Below the pieces are notes generated by a model. That model ran no database searches and was not told the origin of the DNA. It saw nothing but the letters and a program-made list of their open reading frames with translations. 64,000 nucleotides of DNA from Deltaproteobacteria bacterium (lineage in GTDB: Bacteria > Desulfobacterota > Deferrimicrobia > Deferrimicrobiales > Deferrimicrobiaceae): contig JAKAHC010000001.1 in assembly GCA_021815305.1 (NCBI GenBank), positions 186,001-250,000 of the forward strand. Reading direction: 5' to 3'. Position numbers and translations under genes: made by a program. Shown here one piece after another: positions 1 to 8,877 of the stretch. Each line of letters opens with the position of its first letter. The stretch's first letter is position 1.

Positions 1-151
1 TGGCTAATACGCTAAGTTTGTTATACAGCCTGATCGTGTTTCCAAAGTCCAGCATACCGTTCTACAACATCACTCGCAGCGAATATTGTATCTTTTTTCG
101 GTTATTCCAGCGTATACGAAGAGAGAGAATGGCACGAAACGGTTAGACAAT
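1..151. other. AT-rich tail, no supported gene
   Basis: This stretch is visibly richer in A and T than the rest of the window and lies downstream of the minus-strand glycosyltransferase. On the minus strand a short open stretch of about 25 codons (positions about 100 to 25) reads like the end of a protein (residues such as VVERYAGLWKHDQ), but it has no start and follows a stop. It may be the decayed end of another surface-polysaccharide gene. I assign no function. Confidence 0.3.
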
Positions 152-1276
152 TTACAGGGGAACAGTCGAGGCGGGTCCGGAAGCGATGCAACGCCGAAAC
201 AGATCCAGGTACTGGCGCGTCACGGTGTCGCAGGAGTAGCGGTTCACCCATTCCTTCCCCGCTTTCCGCCTTTCGACGTCCTTCGGTTCCCGTAGCGCAA
301 GCCGCATCGCGCACGCAAAGTCGGCAGGATCCCTGGGGTCGGCGTACCGGACCGCTCCTCCGCAAACCTCCCGGGCCACCGGGATGTCCGAGCAGACGAC
401 CGGCACTTCGTGCCACAACGCCTCCAGCGGGGGTATCCCGAAACCTTCGATCAGGGAGGGGAAGACGAACACGCGTGCATGCTCGTACAGGTTGTGGACC
501 TCCGAGTCCGAGGGCGACGGGATTTCGACCAACCTGCCTTGCAGTTCGGGCGACCTTCCGGCAACATCCATATCGTCCGTGCTCCGCATCCGGGAACCCG
601 CCACGACAAGGCGGCAGTCCGGGATCTCTGGCGCCAGGATCCGAAACGCTTCGAGGAGGCATCGCAGGTTCTTGTGCGGATTCCGGTTCCCGACGTAGAG
701 GAGATACTCTCCGGGGACGATCGGAGGTCCTGCGCCGGCCTCGGCAGCGCCGTCCCGGCGCAGGAAGTTCAGCGGAGGGTGAATCACTTCGAGCGAACCG
801 GTGCCGGTGCCGAACTCCTTCACTACGTGATCTCTCGTCCCCTGCGAGATGCACACCGTCCTCGCGGACCTCGCCAGCGCGTGCCGCACCGCCAATCGAA
901 ACCTCGCCCGCATATGCCACGGGAGGTCGAAAAACGGCGTCAGAGGGATCAGGTCGCAAACCGTCGAGACGACCCTGCCGTCCAGAAAATAGGGAACGTT
1001 GAACGAGGGGAAATGGAAGAGGTGCGGCTTGGGATCCAGATCCCGCAGGGCCAGGCCCTTCCGTAGCATTTCGCGGTAGTCGTACGGGAAGCGTACGAAG
1101 CGCGGAAGCACCTTGCGGTCGGAGAATCTGTCGAGGAACTCCCCCTTCCTTTCCGGGGAAACGATCGTATGGATACACTCCACCGCATCCGACCGGACAA
1201 GTCCCTGCAGGAGGTTCTCGTAGATCCTTCCGATGCCGGTATGCCGAAACCACATGCCGTCAACGTAGAGAACCAC
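152..1276 (-). CDS. Glycosyltransferase family 4 (GT-B) protein
   Basis: 374 aa cytoplasmic GT4 glycosyltransferase, expected to transfer a nucleotide-activated sugar onto a lipid-linked or polysaccharide acceptor. The C-terminal nucleotide-sugar site is visible: a YVGNRNPHKNL segment near residue 190 and the EGFGIPPLEAL (E-x7-E) motif near 277, followed by PVVCSDIPVAREV. The N-terminus (VVLYVDGMW...GIGRIYENLL) closely matches that of the glycosyltransferase at 3805-4887, so the two are paralogues. The start is a GTG preceded by GGGAGG about 10 nt upstream. Donor and acceptor cannot be read from sequence. It is the last gene of the surface-sugar region in this window. Confidence 0.88.
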   Translation of the reverse strand: MVLYVDGMWFRHTGIGRIYENLLQGLVRSDAVECIHTIVSPERKGEFLDRFSDRKVLPRFVRFPYDYREMLRKGLALRDLDPKPHLFHFPSFNVPYFLDGRVVSTVCDLIPLTPFFDLPWHMRARFRLAVRHALARSARTVCISQGTRDHVVKEFGTGTGSLEVIHPPLNFLRRDGAAEAGAGPPIVPGEYLLYVGNRNPHKNLRCLLEAFRILAPEIPDCRLVVAGSRMRSTDDMDVAGRSPELQGRLVEIPSPSDSEVHNLYEHARVFVFPSLIEGFGIPPLEALWHEVPVVCSDIPVAREVCGGAVRYADPRDPADFACAMRLALREPKDVERRKAGKEWVNRYSCDTVTRQYLDLFRRCIASGPASTVPL

Positions 1277-1571
1277 GACGAGATGCGCCTCCCGACACGC
1301 GATTGACTGCGATCCGCGCAGGAATCATAATGGCAGAAAATTATTCGGGAAAACAACACTCTTGCGGGTTCTCTCCATTATTGCCCCGGGATCCGTCCGC
1401 AACCTGGAACGGCGGGGATGCGGGAAACCGAGGTTCTTCCGAACACCCCGGGGATGGCCGACGGACATCGATCCGGAAACATCCAGTTCCCGCGGCCCCG
1501 GCATGCCGGCCCGCGAAGGGAGTCCCGAGATGAACCACCGCGGTTTCGGTCGGAAGTAGGGTGAACGGACG
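1277..1571. other. Divergent intergenic region
   Basis: About 295 bases between the minus-strand glycosyltransferase and the plus-strand gmd. Open frames crossing it on both strands are short, arginine/proline-rich and unrelated to any family I know, so I treat them as high-GC shadows. It should hold the two divergent promoters, but I could not single out a convincing -35/-10 pair. Confidence 0.5.
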
Positions 1572-2537
1572 ATGCCCACTGCGCTCATCACCGGAATCGG
1601 CGGCCAGGACGGCTCCTACCTTGCCGAGATGCTATTGGCGAACGGGTACCGCGTGGTCGGGACGGTGCCGGACGACGACCCCGCCAACATCGACCGGATC
1701 CGGCACCTCCTGGGCAGGGTCGAAATCGTGCGGGACGATCTGCTCGACCAGGACCGGCTCGAACGGTTGTTCGCCGAGCACCGGCCCGACGAAGTCTACA
1801 ATTTCGCGGCCAACTCGGTGCTCGCGGCTTCCTTCCGGCAGCCCATCGCGGCCACCCTGGTGCTCGCCATGGGGGTCACCCGGATCCTCGAGTCGATCCG
1901 CAAGATCGCTCCCCGGACCCGGTTCTTCCAGGCGTCGAGCAGCGAGATCTTCGGCAAACCGGCGGAGGTTCCCCAGACGGAGACGACCCCTTTTCATCCG
2001 CGGAACCCTTACGGGGTCTCGAAAGCGTACGGCCATCTGATGACGATGACGTACCGCGAGAATTACGGGCTGTTCGCCTGCTCCGGCATCCTCTATAACC
2101 ATGAAAGCCCAAGGCGCAGCCCCGAGTTCGTCACCCGGAAGATCACCCTTGCCGCCGCAAGGATCAAGCTTGGCCTCGCGAAGGAGTTGCGCCTCGGGAA
2201 CCTGGATGCGCGCCGCGACTGGGGATTCGCGGGAGATTACGTGAGGGCCATGTGGCTGATGCTCCAGCGGCCGCAGCCCGACGACTATGTGCTCGCGACG
2301 GGGGAGACCCACTCCGTGCGGGACCTGTGCGAAGAGGCTTTCTCCCACGTGGGGCTCGATTACCGGGAACACGTCGTGCAGGAAGCGGAAAGCTTCCGCC
2401 CGCCGGAAACGTCGCAACTCGTGGGAAACCCCGCGAAGGCGGGCCGGGATCTCGACTGGAAACCGACGGTCACGTTCCGGGAACTTGTCCGGATGATGGT
2501 GGATGCGGACCTGGAGGAAATGAGGAGATCATCATGA
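1572..2537 (+). CDS. gmd: GDP-mannose 4,6-dehydratase-like SDR
   Basis: 321 aa extended short-chain dehydrogenase, best matched to GDP-mannose 4,6-dehydratase, which makes GDP-4-keto-6-deoxymannose for deoxysugar synthesis. The NADP-binding motif GIGGQDGSYLAEMLL is at residues 8-22, the SSSEIFGKP segment is near 127, the catalytic YGVSK (YxxxK) is near 150, and the GMD-typical RLGNLDARRDWGFAGDYVRA lies near 206. An upstream AGGGTGA can serve as ribosome site for the ATG. The stop overlaps the next start (ATGA), so it is translationally coupled to the C-methyltransferase and the pair probably makes a branched or methylated deoxysugar. At 321 aa it is slightly shorter than E. coli Gmd (373 aa). 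Confidence 0.85.
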   Translation: MPTALITGIGGQDGSYLAEMLLANGYRVVGTVPDDDPANIDRIRHLLGRVEIVRDDLLDQDRLERLFAEHRPDEVYNFAANSVLAASFRQPIAATLVLAMGVTRILESIRKIAPRTRFFQASSSEIFGKPAEVPQTETTPFHPRNPYGVSKAYGHLMTMTYRENYGLFACSGILYNHESPRRSPEFVTRKITLAAARIKLGLAKELRLGNLDARRDWGFAGDYVRAMWLMLQRPQPDDYVLATGETHSVRDLCEEAFSHVGLDYREHVVQEAESFRPPETSQLVGNPAKAGRDLDWKPTVTFRELVRMMVDADLEEMRRSS

Positions 2538-3787
2538 TCACGAGGACCACATGTCGCGTGTGCGACAGCGCGTTCGAACCCGTCCTGGATCTCGGCGCGC
2601 ACCATGTCTCGAACTTCATCTCCCCCGGGGGATCGGACGGGACGAAAGCGCCCCTTGAGCTCGTCATCTGCCGGCGCTGCCGCCTCCTGCAGCTCAAGCA
2701 CACGGTCCCCGCGGAGACGATGTACCAGAACTACTGGTACCGCTCCGGGACGAACCAGACCATGCGCAACGCCCTCTCCGACATCGCGAACAAGGCGGAA
2801 ACGCTGATCCACCTGAAGGATGGCGGCGCGGTCGTGGACATCGGGTGCAACGACGGCACTCTCCTGGCCTCGTACCGCACGGGCGGCATCCGCAAGATCG
2901 GCTTCGACCCGGCGGAGAACCTGGCGGTCTTTTCCAGGAAGATCGCCGACAGGCTGGTGGTGGGGTTCTTCGACTCGGAAACGTTCGCGAAGGATCCGGA
3001 GCTGGCCGGGTGCCGTCCGAAGATCGTCACGAGCATCGCGATGTTCTACGACCTGGATGCCCCCAACAAGTTCGTCTCCGACATAAAAACCGTCATGGAC
3101 CCGCAGGGGCTGTGGATCGTCCAGATGAGCTACCTCCCCCTGATGCTGAAGACGAACGAGTTCGGCAACATCTGCCACGAGCACCTCGAGTATTACTCCC
3201 TCACTTCGTTCGAATACCTGCTGAACCTCCATGGCTTCGAGGTGGTGGACGTGGAACTGAACGACATCAACGGAGGGAGCATACGGACATACATACGGGA
3301 CCGGAAGTCCGACCCGAACCGGTTCGCGGACGCGACGTACAGGGAGCTGGCCCGCGAGCGCGTCCAGGCGCTGCGGGACCAGGAGGTGAAGCTCGGTCTG
3401 GACGACATCGAAATCTACAAGGAGTTCGCCGTCTGGGTGAACCGGATCCGGGAGGACGTGGTCGGGTTCGTCAGGGCCCAGGTAGCCAAGGGAAAAAAGG
3501 TGTACGTCTACGGCGCCTCGACCAAGGGGAACACCCTCCTCCAGTATTTCGGGCTGGACCACACCCTGATCACCGCCGCCGCGGAGCGGAATCCCGACAA
3601 GTGGGGGAAGGTGACCGTCGGCACGCACATTCCCATTGTTTCCGAAGAGGCGGCCCGGGCGGCCCGGCCGGACTATTTCCTGGTGCTGCCATGGCACTTC
3701 CTGGAGGAGTTCCGCCAGAGGGAAAAGGCGTACCTGCTTTCCGGGGGGAAGTTCATCGTCCCCATGCCGCACTTCACCCTGATCTGA
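2534..3787 (+). CDS. Sugar C-methyltransferase (SAM-dependent, zinc-binding N-terminus)
   Basis: 417 aa protein with the three-part layout of nucleotide-sugar C-methyltransferases (NovU/TylC3 type). It has an N-terminal zinc-binding module (CRVCDSAFEPVLDLG, then CRRCRLLQL), a central SAM-binding Rossmann domain with VVDIGCNDGTLL near residue 98, and a C-terminal domain with a second nucleotide-binding-like VYVYGASTKGNTLLQYF near 325. The ATG at 2534 overlaps the gmd stop by ATGA. Longer reading frames extending upstream are shadows inside gmd. It probably methylates the 4-keto-6-deoxy sugar made by the gmd product; the exact carbon is not predictable. Confidence 0.86.
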   Translation: MITRTTCRVCDSAFEPVLDLGAHHVSNFISPGGSDGTKAPLELVICRRCRLLQLKHTVPAETMYQNYWYRSGTNQTMRNALSDIANKAETLIHLKDGGAVVDIGCNDGTLLASYRTGGIRKIGFDPAENLAVFSRKIADRLVVGFFDSETFAKDPELAGCRPKIVTSIAMFYDLDAPNKFVSDIKTVMDPQGLWIVQMSYLPLMLKTNEFGNICHEHLEYYSLTSFEYLLNLHGFEVVDVELNDINGGSIRTYIRDRKSDPNRFADATYRELARERVQALRDQEVKLGLDDIEIYKEFAVWVNRIREDVVGFVRAQVAKGKKVYVYGASTKGNTLLQYFGLDHTLITAAAERNPDKWGKVTVGTHIPIVSEEAARAARPDYFLVLPWHFLEEFRQREKAYLLSGGKFIVPMPHFTLI

Positions 3788-3804
3788 CGCGGCGCGCGAA
3801 AGCG

Positions 3805-4887
3805 TCAGCGGACAAGATCGAGGTAGGATCCGACGGACCGGTCGCGCCGGTAGGCGCCGGCCCGATCCCTCCCCCGCCGCGCGAGGGTTCCGGCGTAACC
3901 GGGATCCCGCAGGACCTGGCGGATTCCGCCGGCGATGGAGTCGGGGCTGACGGGGTCCACATACCGGACCGCGTCGCCGTACACCTCCCGGAACACCGGG
4001 ATGTCGGAGCAGACGACCGGCACACCGGACGCCATCGCCTCCAGGGGCGGCAGCCCGAACCCTTCCGCGAAGGACGGAAACACGAACGCTTTCGCGCCTC
4101 CGAACAAATTCCGGATATCCTCGTCCGAAGGGTCCGGAATCTCTACCATCCTTTCCCTCAGGCGGGGATCCCGCTTCCACCGGTCGACCACGTCGGGGGT
4201 CGAATACCGGCTCCCCGCGACCACGAGTTGCAACGCAGGAAATTCGTCCGCGAGAAGCAGGAAGGCGCGGATCACCCCATCGACGTTCTTGTGGGCGATG
4301 CGAAGCCCCAGGTAGAGGAGATAATCCCCCCGAACCGGGGAAACTTCCCGGGAAGGCGGAAGGAAGAAGGTTTCCTTGACCCAGGGATACACCACGCGGA
4401 TCTTCCCCGGGGGAAGGCCGAACTCCCGGACAAGGTCCCCTTTCACCGTTTCCGAGATCGTGACGACGGTTTCCGCACCCCGGACCGCTCGGGACAACAG
4501 CCATCGAAAACCCGCCCTGCGGTGCCATGGGAGCGCGAAATGCTCCGAGAACACGGTGAGGTCGTTCACGCTGACGATGTAATTCCCCGGCAGGAACAGA
4601 GGCACGTTGTGCCCCGGGAAGAAGAACCTTTCCACGGCGCCGCGGAGAGTCCGCAGGTGGAGACCTTTCCCGAGGAGGTCCCCGAAGGTCATCGGCCCGT
4701 ATTCGACGAACGTCGGCCGTACTTCCGGGCGGGGGAACTGCGCGAGGAACGGCTCCCTTTCGGCGGCAGGGACGACGGTGTGGATCTCCCGGAACCCGTC
4801 ATCCTCGAGGAATGCGGACAGGAGGTTTTCGAATACCCTTCCCACGCCGGAGCACCGGTAGAACATCCCGTCGAGGTAGATGTTCAT
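3805..4887 (-). CDS. Glycosyltransferase family 4 (GT-B) protein
   Basis: 360 aa GT4 glycosyltransferase, paralogous to the one at 152-1276 (N-terminus MNIYLDGMFYRCSGVGRVFE, same G-[VI]-GR-[VI] pattern). The nucleotide-sugar site shows as LGLRIAHKNVDGVIRAF near residue 187 and AEGFGLPPLEAM near 272 with PVVCSDIPVFREV after it. It overlaps the preceding glycosyltransferase gene by ATGA (start 4887, upstream stop 4884) and is the last gene of the long minus-strand unit that begins at resB. It ends 17 bases from the convergent methyltransferase. Sugar specificity is unknown. Confidence 0.88.
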   Translation of the reverse strand: MNIYLDGMFYRCSGVGRVFENLLSAFLEDDGFREIHTVVPAAEREPFLAQFPRPEVRPTFVEYGPMTFGDLLGKGLHLRTLRGAVERFFFPGHNVPLFLPGNYIVSVNDLTVFSEHFALPWHRRAGFRWLLSRAVRGAETVVTISETVKGDLVREFGLPPGKIRVVYPWVKETFFLPPSREVSPVRGDYLLYLGLRIAHKNVDGVIRAFLLLADEFPALQLVVAGSRYSTPDVVDRWKRDPRLRERMVEIPDPSDEDIRNLFGGAKAFVFPSFAEGFGLPPLEAMASGVPVVCSDIPVFREVYGDAVRYVDPVSPDSIAGGIRQVLRDPGYAGTLARRGRDRAGAYRRDRSVGSYLDLVR

Positions 4888-6032
4888 CCCGGCTTGCCGC
4901 CGACCAGATCGCCCAGAACGGATGCCGCCCGGCGCTCCATCGCCGTGTACGAGAACAGCTCCATGGTTCGTCTCCTGGCCGCATCGCCGAGGCGGAAACG
5001 GAGTTCGTCCTCCGCCTGAAGCCTCCTGCAGGCGGAAGCGAGCGCCTCCGCGTCGCCCACGGGAAACACGAGCCCCGTTTCCCCGTCCACGTTCACGTAG
5101 GTGACCCCGGTGGGAAGATCGCTGCTGACGACCGGCTTCCCCAGGGCCATCGCCTCGATCTGCACGATCCCGAACCCCTCGAGGGCGGACCGGGACGGCA
5201 ACACGAGGGCGTCGCAGCCGAGGAAGTAAGGGCGCAGTTCCGCCACCTTTCCCGCAAGGATCACCTTTCCTTCCAGCCCCCGGGAGACGATCTCGGAGCG
5301 TATGGAGCTCTCGAGGGGGCCCGTGCCCACGATCACGATGCGATACGGGATCCCGCCCGCGGCGCGCAGCAGGGTGTCCAGTCCCTTGTAGGGGACAAGG
5401 CGCCCCACGAAGAGGATGTAGGGCCCGCCGATTTCCCGTCGGACCGCCTCCCCCGCCCCGGCTTCCTTTTCGCCGATCCGGAACCAGGAGTCCGGCACCG
5501 CGTACGGGATGATCCCGGAGCGGTCCGCAAACCGCGAAAACACGGGAGAGCGGGGGACATGGTGCGGAGTCGCCCCGAGGAACCGGTCGGTCCTACGGAA
5601 CACGAACTCCTCCACCGGGCGGTAGAGGGCGTAGATCGCCCGTTTCCACCGCTCCTCGAGCAGGATGTCCGCGTGGTGCCAGATGACGATCTTCTCCCGC
5701 TTCGGACGGACGAGGAGGGAAAGGAAGAGGGCGAGGATCGCCGTGGGGTTGGGGTAATGCAGCAGGATGACGTCGAAGGATTCCTCCCTCCGGAGGCGGT
5801 GCAGGGTCCACGGCAGGGACGGCAGCACGGGGGCCAAAAGGAAGGTGCCCGCCTGCCGGAGGAAATGGAGGGTCGTGGGGCCGCGCTTCTCCACCCGCGT
5901 TTCCCCCGTGCGGGTGGCGACGAGGCAGTAGTTCGAGAAGGCCCTGGAGGTCGCCTCGGCGAAACCCCTGACGACGACCTCCATGCCGCCGGGTTCCGGC
6001 GGGTAATATTTCCCAAGGTGAAGGATCTTCAC
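4884..6032 (-). CDS. Glycosyltransferase family 4 (GT-B) protein
   Basis: About 382 aa GT4 glycosyltransferase of the WbaZ/AmsK-like type. I chose a GTG start at 6032 because the protein then begins VKILHLGKYYPPEPGGMEVV, the standard N-terminus with the GG acceptor loop; the frame is open further upstream but that part is non-family sequence inside the neighbouring gene. C-terminal motifs are ILFVGRLVPYKGLDTLL and ALEGFGIVQIEAMALGKPVV. It sits 25 bases after the polytopic membrane protein and overlaps the next glycosyltransferase by ATGA, so it is co-transcribed with both. Likely role: assembly of an exported glycan. Confidence 0.87.
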   Translation of the reverse strand: MKILHLGKYYPPEPGGMEVVVRGFAEATSRAFSNYCLVATRTGETRVEKRGPTTLHFLRQAGTFLLAPVLPSLPWTLHRLRREESFDVILLHYPNPTAILALFLSLLVRPKREKIVIWHHADILLEERWKRAIYALYRPVEEFVFRRTDRFLGATPHHVPRSPVFSRFADRSGIIPYAVPDSWFRIGEKEAGAGEAVRREIGGPYILFVGRLVPYKGLDTLLRAAGGIPYRIVIVGTGPLESSIRSEIVSRGLEGKVILAGKVAELRPYFLGCDALVLPSRSALEGFGIVQIEAMALGKPVVSSDLPTGVTYVNVDGETGLVFPVGDAEALASACRRLQAEDELRFRLGDAARRRTMELFSYTAMERRAASVLGDLVGGKPG

Positions 6033-6057
6033 GCGGCCGTCACCGCCTGTCGGCGAA

Positions 6058-8004
6058 TCACCGGGGAAAGGCGCCCCCCTCCAACTGCCGGAGGCGCGCG
6101 CGCAGGTAGGGGTCGTCCCTCTCCTTGAGGGCATTCCTCAGCATGTCGACCGCCTGGGCGCGGTCCCCGAGGATCAGGTACATGTTGCTCATCGTGCTGT
6201 AGGCGGTGACGGGCGAAACCCCAAGGAATGTGTAATGGTACGCCTCCCGGATGATGTGCGCAGGGATGATCGATTTGGGGATCTCGTGCAGGCGGATGTA
6301 GTCCCGCAGCTCGGGTACATTGCGGACGAAGACGAGGAAGAGGCCGTCGGAGAACACGAGCGACCAGTCCGGAGAGTTTGCGAGGGCGGGAACGAGGGGA
6401 AGGATCATCCCCGAGGAATCCATCGACTTGATGACGATGTAGGTCACGCCGTATTTCTCCAGGATGTCCCTCCATCCCGGCGCGGCGGCCGTGACGATCT
6501 GGTGATCCCGGAACACGTCCTGGTTGTACGTCCGCCCGTCGATGAAGGTCAGCGCCTGGGGATAGAGCTGCCAGTCGAGGAATCCGCCGATGTCGAAGAA
6601 ATTGAACATCCTGCCGGGGATGGGGTTGGTGCGGAGAAACTCGGCCGCCTTGAACGAGAACTTGTGCTGCGTGATTCCCATCCCCCACTCGAGCTGGGTC
6701 ATCGAGAAGGCGAGGACCGTGCTCCCGAAGCCGCAGAGCGCCGCGGCGACGGCGGTCACGGCGGCGATGTGCCGCCAACCGCGACGGGGGGAGGGTACCG
6801 GCACCGGACGGCGCGGCCCGCTTTCCCCGCCTCCTTTTTTCCCCTTTCCCCTCTCCTTCCCGCCACCCCTGGGAGCGGTCTCCTTTTTGGAGAGAACCCT
6901 GTCGCGCACGCCGGAGACAAACCCCGTAAGCTGGATCGACGCCCCGGGAGACAGGAAGAGCCCCATCATGGAAACCGCCCGTGCCGAGTCCCACGCGCCC
7001 TTGAAGGCGATGCCGAAGAGGAGGATGTCCAACAGGTAGACGCGCCTGCCGAAGGCGCCCAGAAGCAGGGAGATCGCCGCGAAGACCACGCCGGCCTTGT
7101 AATACGCGTAAAAGCCGGTGCCCACCACCGGGGTCAGTTCCGAGATCGCCATGAGGATTCCTCTGGAACCCGTACCCTGTCCGCGGGAGATCATGTGGAG
7201 CGGTGCGAGGAGCCATCCGTACCCGTGGGGGTTCAGACCGCAGAGGACCAGCCCGAGGAACCCCGTGACCAGAGGGGGGAGGATCCAGCCGCGGAGTTTC
7301 TCCCAACGGAACTCCCTGCGCCACGCCGCCCGGGCCATGGCGTCGACGAAGAACGCGCCGTACAGGACGAAGGCCATGAGGTACGTGGGATGGGAGTTCG
7401 CCCACACGAGGATCATCGCCGGGAACGCGTAGATCCACCGCTTTCGCCGCCCGTAGTAGTACTCGCTGAGGAGATAGATCGTGAGGGCGATGAAGAAATA
7501 GGTGAAGATCTCCGGTCGGGGCTGGATCCGGATCCGCAGATACCCGGAAAAGGCGAAGATGGCGAGGACCGCCAGCAGAGGGTCCCCGCCGCGCAGCACC
7601 GTGGCGCGATAGAGCAGGAAAAAGATCCCGAACACCACGGCCCAGATCATGACCGACACCCCGTACTGCCCGGCGGCGGAATACACGAGGTAGAGGATCG
7701 CCTCGAAACCCCACTCTCCCCCGCTGCCGTTTTCCATCCCGAGCGACGGGTAGTTCCAGATCTCCTTCGTCGGGATGTGACGGTTCTGCACGATCTCCCG
7801 CCCGATGGCGAGATGGGTCCCAAAGTCGCTCGTGAAGATCTTGGTGAGCATGGGAATCGTGATGAGGAACAGCAGGGCCAGAGCGGCCAGGTTCTTCCTT
7901 CCGGGGGTGAACTCCCACAGGGAACGCAAGGAGCCGTTATCGGGGGCCGCTTCCGCCATTTCCGCCTTTCCTCCGTGGGCAGGCTTCGGGGTCCGGGAAA
8001 TCAT
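6058..8004 (-). CDS. Polytopic inner-membrane protein with C-terminal TPR-like region, function unknown
   Basis: 648 aa. I chose the ATG at 8004 because it overlaps the stop of the ferredoxin gene (ATGA) and the family-like sequence begins there. Roughly ten hydrophobic segments fill residues 25-460, starting ALALLFLITIPML, with a polar loop after the first helix (SDFGTHLAIGREIV) as in GT-C type membrane glycosyltransferases. A Gly/Lys/Arg-rich low-complexity linker lies around residues 360-400. The C-terminal 180 residues are soluble and end in a single TPR-like helix pair (NMYLILGDRAQAVDMLRNAL). A sugar- or lipid-handling role is inferred from the two following glycosyltransferases; I see no catalytic signature that settles it. 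Confidence 0.75.
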   Translation of the reverse strand: MISRTPKPAHGGKAEMAEAAPDNGSLRSLWEFTPGRKNLAALALLFLITIPMLTKIFTSDFGTHLAIGREIVQNRHIPTKEIWNYPSLGMENGSGGEWGFEAILYLVYSAAGQYGVSVMIWAVVFGIFFLLYRATVLRGGDPLLAVLAIFAFSGYLRIRIQPRPEIFTYFFIALTIYLLSEYYYGRRKRWIYAFPAMILVWANSHPTYLMAFVLYGAFFVDAMARAAWRREFRWEKLRGWILPPLVTGFLGLVLCGLNPHGYGWLLAPLHMISRGQGTGSRGILMAISELTPVVGTGFYAYYKAGVVFAAISLLLGAFGRRVYLLDILLFGIAFKGAWDSARAVSMMGLFLSPGASIQLTGFVSGVRDRVLSKKETAPRGGGKERGKGKKGGGESGPRRPVPVPSPRRGWRHIAAVTAVAAALCGFGSTVLAFSMTQLEWGMGITQHKFSFKAAEFLRTNPIPGRMFNFFDIGGFLDWQLYPQALTFIDGRTYNQDVFRDHQIVTAAAPGWRDILEKYGVTYIVIKSMDSSGMILPLVPALANSPDWSLVFSDGLFLVFVRNVPELRDYIRLHEIPKSIIPAHIIREAYHYTFLGVSPVTAYSTMSNMYLILGDRAQAVDMLRNALKERDDPYLRARLRQLEGGAFPR

Positions 8005-8861
8005 CGCGCGGGGGCCTCGGAAAACCCTCCGTCGGCAACGCCGGACCCGCCCGCCGCACCGAAAGGATCCCGCCGGAACACGGTCGTGATCCTGAGGCTC
8101 GGGCAGCGGGTGCAGTCCATGCACCGCAGGCAATCGGGGTTGGTCGGGTTCCGGTCGGGCCGGATGTCGACCGGGCAGATCTTCTGGCACTTCCCGCACC
8201 GGGTGCACGTATCGGGGTTCCAGGCAAGCTGCACGAAGGAAACCGGATTGAACAGGGAGAAGATCGCACCGAGCGGACAGGCCGCGCGGCAGAAGGGGCG
8301 CTTGGCCATGGTGGCCGTCGTGGCGAAGAACAGCAGGATCCCGATCTTGACCCAGAACAGGGACCGGACCATCGACCGGATGTCCGGGCTCATCGTGACC
8401 CAGGGGATGCCGGCCATGAGCGTACCGGCCGGGCAGAGCTTGGAGAACCAATGCTCGCGGGTGACGTAGGGCACGAGGAAAACCAGCACGGCCAGGACCG
8501 CGTAGCGGAGATATCGCGTCCAGACCGGCAGGGACACCTTCCATCCCCGGAACTTGTACAGGATGTCCTGCAGGAACCCGAACGGGCAAAGGGTTCCGCA
8601 CGTCATCCGCCCCACGCCCGCCCCGATGACCGACAGGGTGCCCAGGGCGTAGTACGGAGTCCGGCCCGTAGCCATGAAATGCTGCAGCGCGCCGATGGGA
8701 CAGGAGAACAGCGCGGAAGGACAGGCATAGCAGTTCAGCAGCGGCGTGCAGACCCCCTTCATGGGGCCCTGGTAGATCGTGGAGGAGAGAAAACCGGGCA
8801 GGTAGGAGTTGGGCAGGAGCGTTCCCAGCCCCTGGTAGATGCGGCGCTTCAGGTATCTCAA
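8001..8861 (-). CDS. NapH/CcoG-like membrane polyferredoxin (4Fe-4S)
   Basis: About 286 aa integral membrane ferredoxin. Cysteine pairs sit in membrane-adjacent loops (CYACPSALFSCPIGALQ, CGTLCPFGFLQD, LCPAGTLMAG, CRAACPLGAIF), followed by a C-terminal ferredoxin with CTRCGKCQKICP and a shortened CLRCMDCTRCP. Four to five transmembrane helices are visible. The start is uncertain: TTG at 8861 gives the family-typical LRYLKRRIYQGLGTLLPNSY, and it lies 4 nt after the second stop of the upstream tiny gene with GGGTGA just before it. Such proteins pass electrons between the quinone pool and periplasmic or thiol partners. In other bacteria this family is found beside CD1871A-type CXXC peptides, as here. 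Confidence 0.85.
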   Translation of the reverse strand: MRYLKRRIYQGLGTLLPNSYLPGFLSSTIYQGPMKGVCTPLLNCYACPSALFSCPIGALQHFMATGRTPYYALGTLSVIGAGVGRMTCGTLCPFGFLQDILYKFRGWKVSLPVWTRYLRYAVLAVLVFLVPYVTREHWFSKLCPAGTLMAGIPWVTMSPDIRSMVRSLFWVKIGILLFFATTATMAKRPFCRAACPLGAIFSLFNPVSFVQLAWNPDTCTRCGKCQKICPVDIRPDRNPTNPDCLRCMDCTRCPSLRITTVFRRDPFGAAGGSGVADGGFSEAPAR

Positions 8862-8877
8862 GGGGTCACCCGACCCC
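8862..8877 (-). promoter_or_regulatory. Candidate bacterial SECIS hairpin
   Basis: On the minus strand, GGGGTC-GGGT-GACCCC forms a perfect 6-bp stem with a 4-nt loop. The loop starts 18 nt after the in-frame TGA at 8892-8890. Known bacterial SECIS elements put an apical loop with an early G about 16-37 nt after the UGA, and this hairpin satisfies both. It also covers the second stop and the ribosome-binding region of the next gene (TTG at 8861), so selenocysteine insertion and downstream initiation may be coupled. Function is inferred. Confidence 0.65.

Noticed and set aside
2360-4528. Very long minus-strand open frame (722 aa) across the methyltransferase
   Set aside because: Composition is Arg/Gly/Pro-rich with no family features, and it is antisense to well-supported genes; high GC keeps such frames open.
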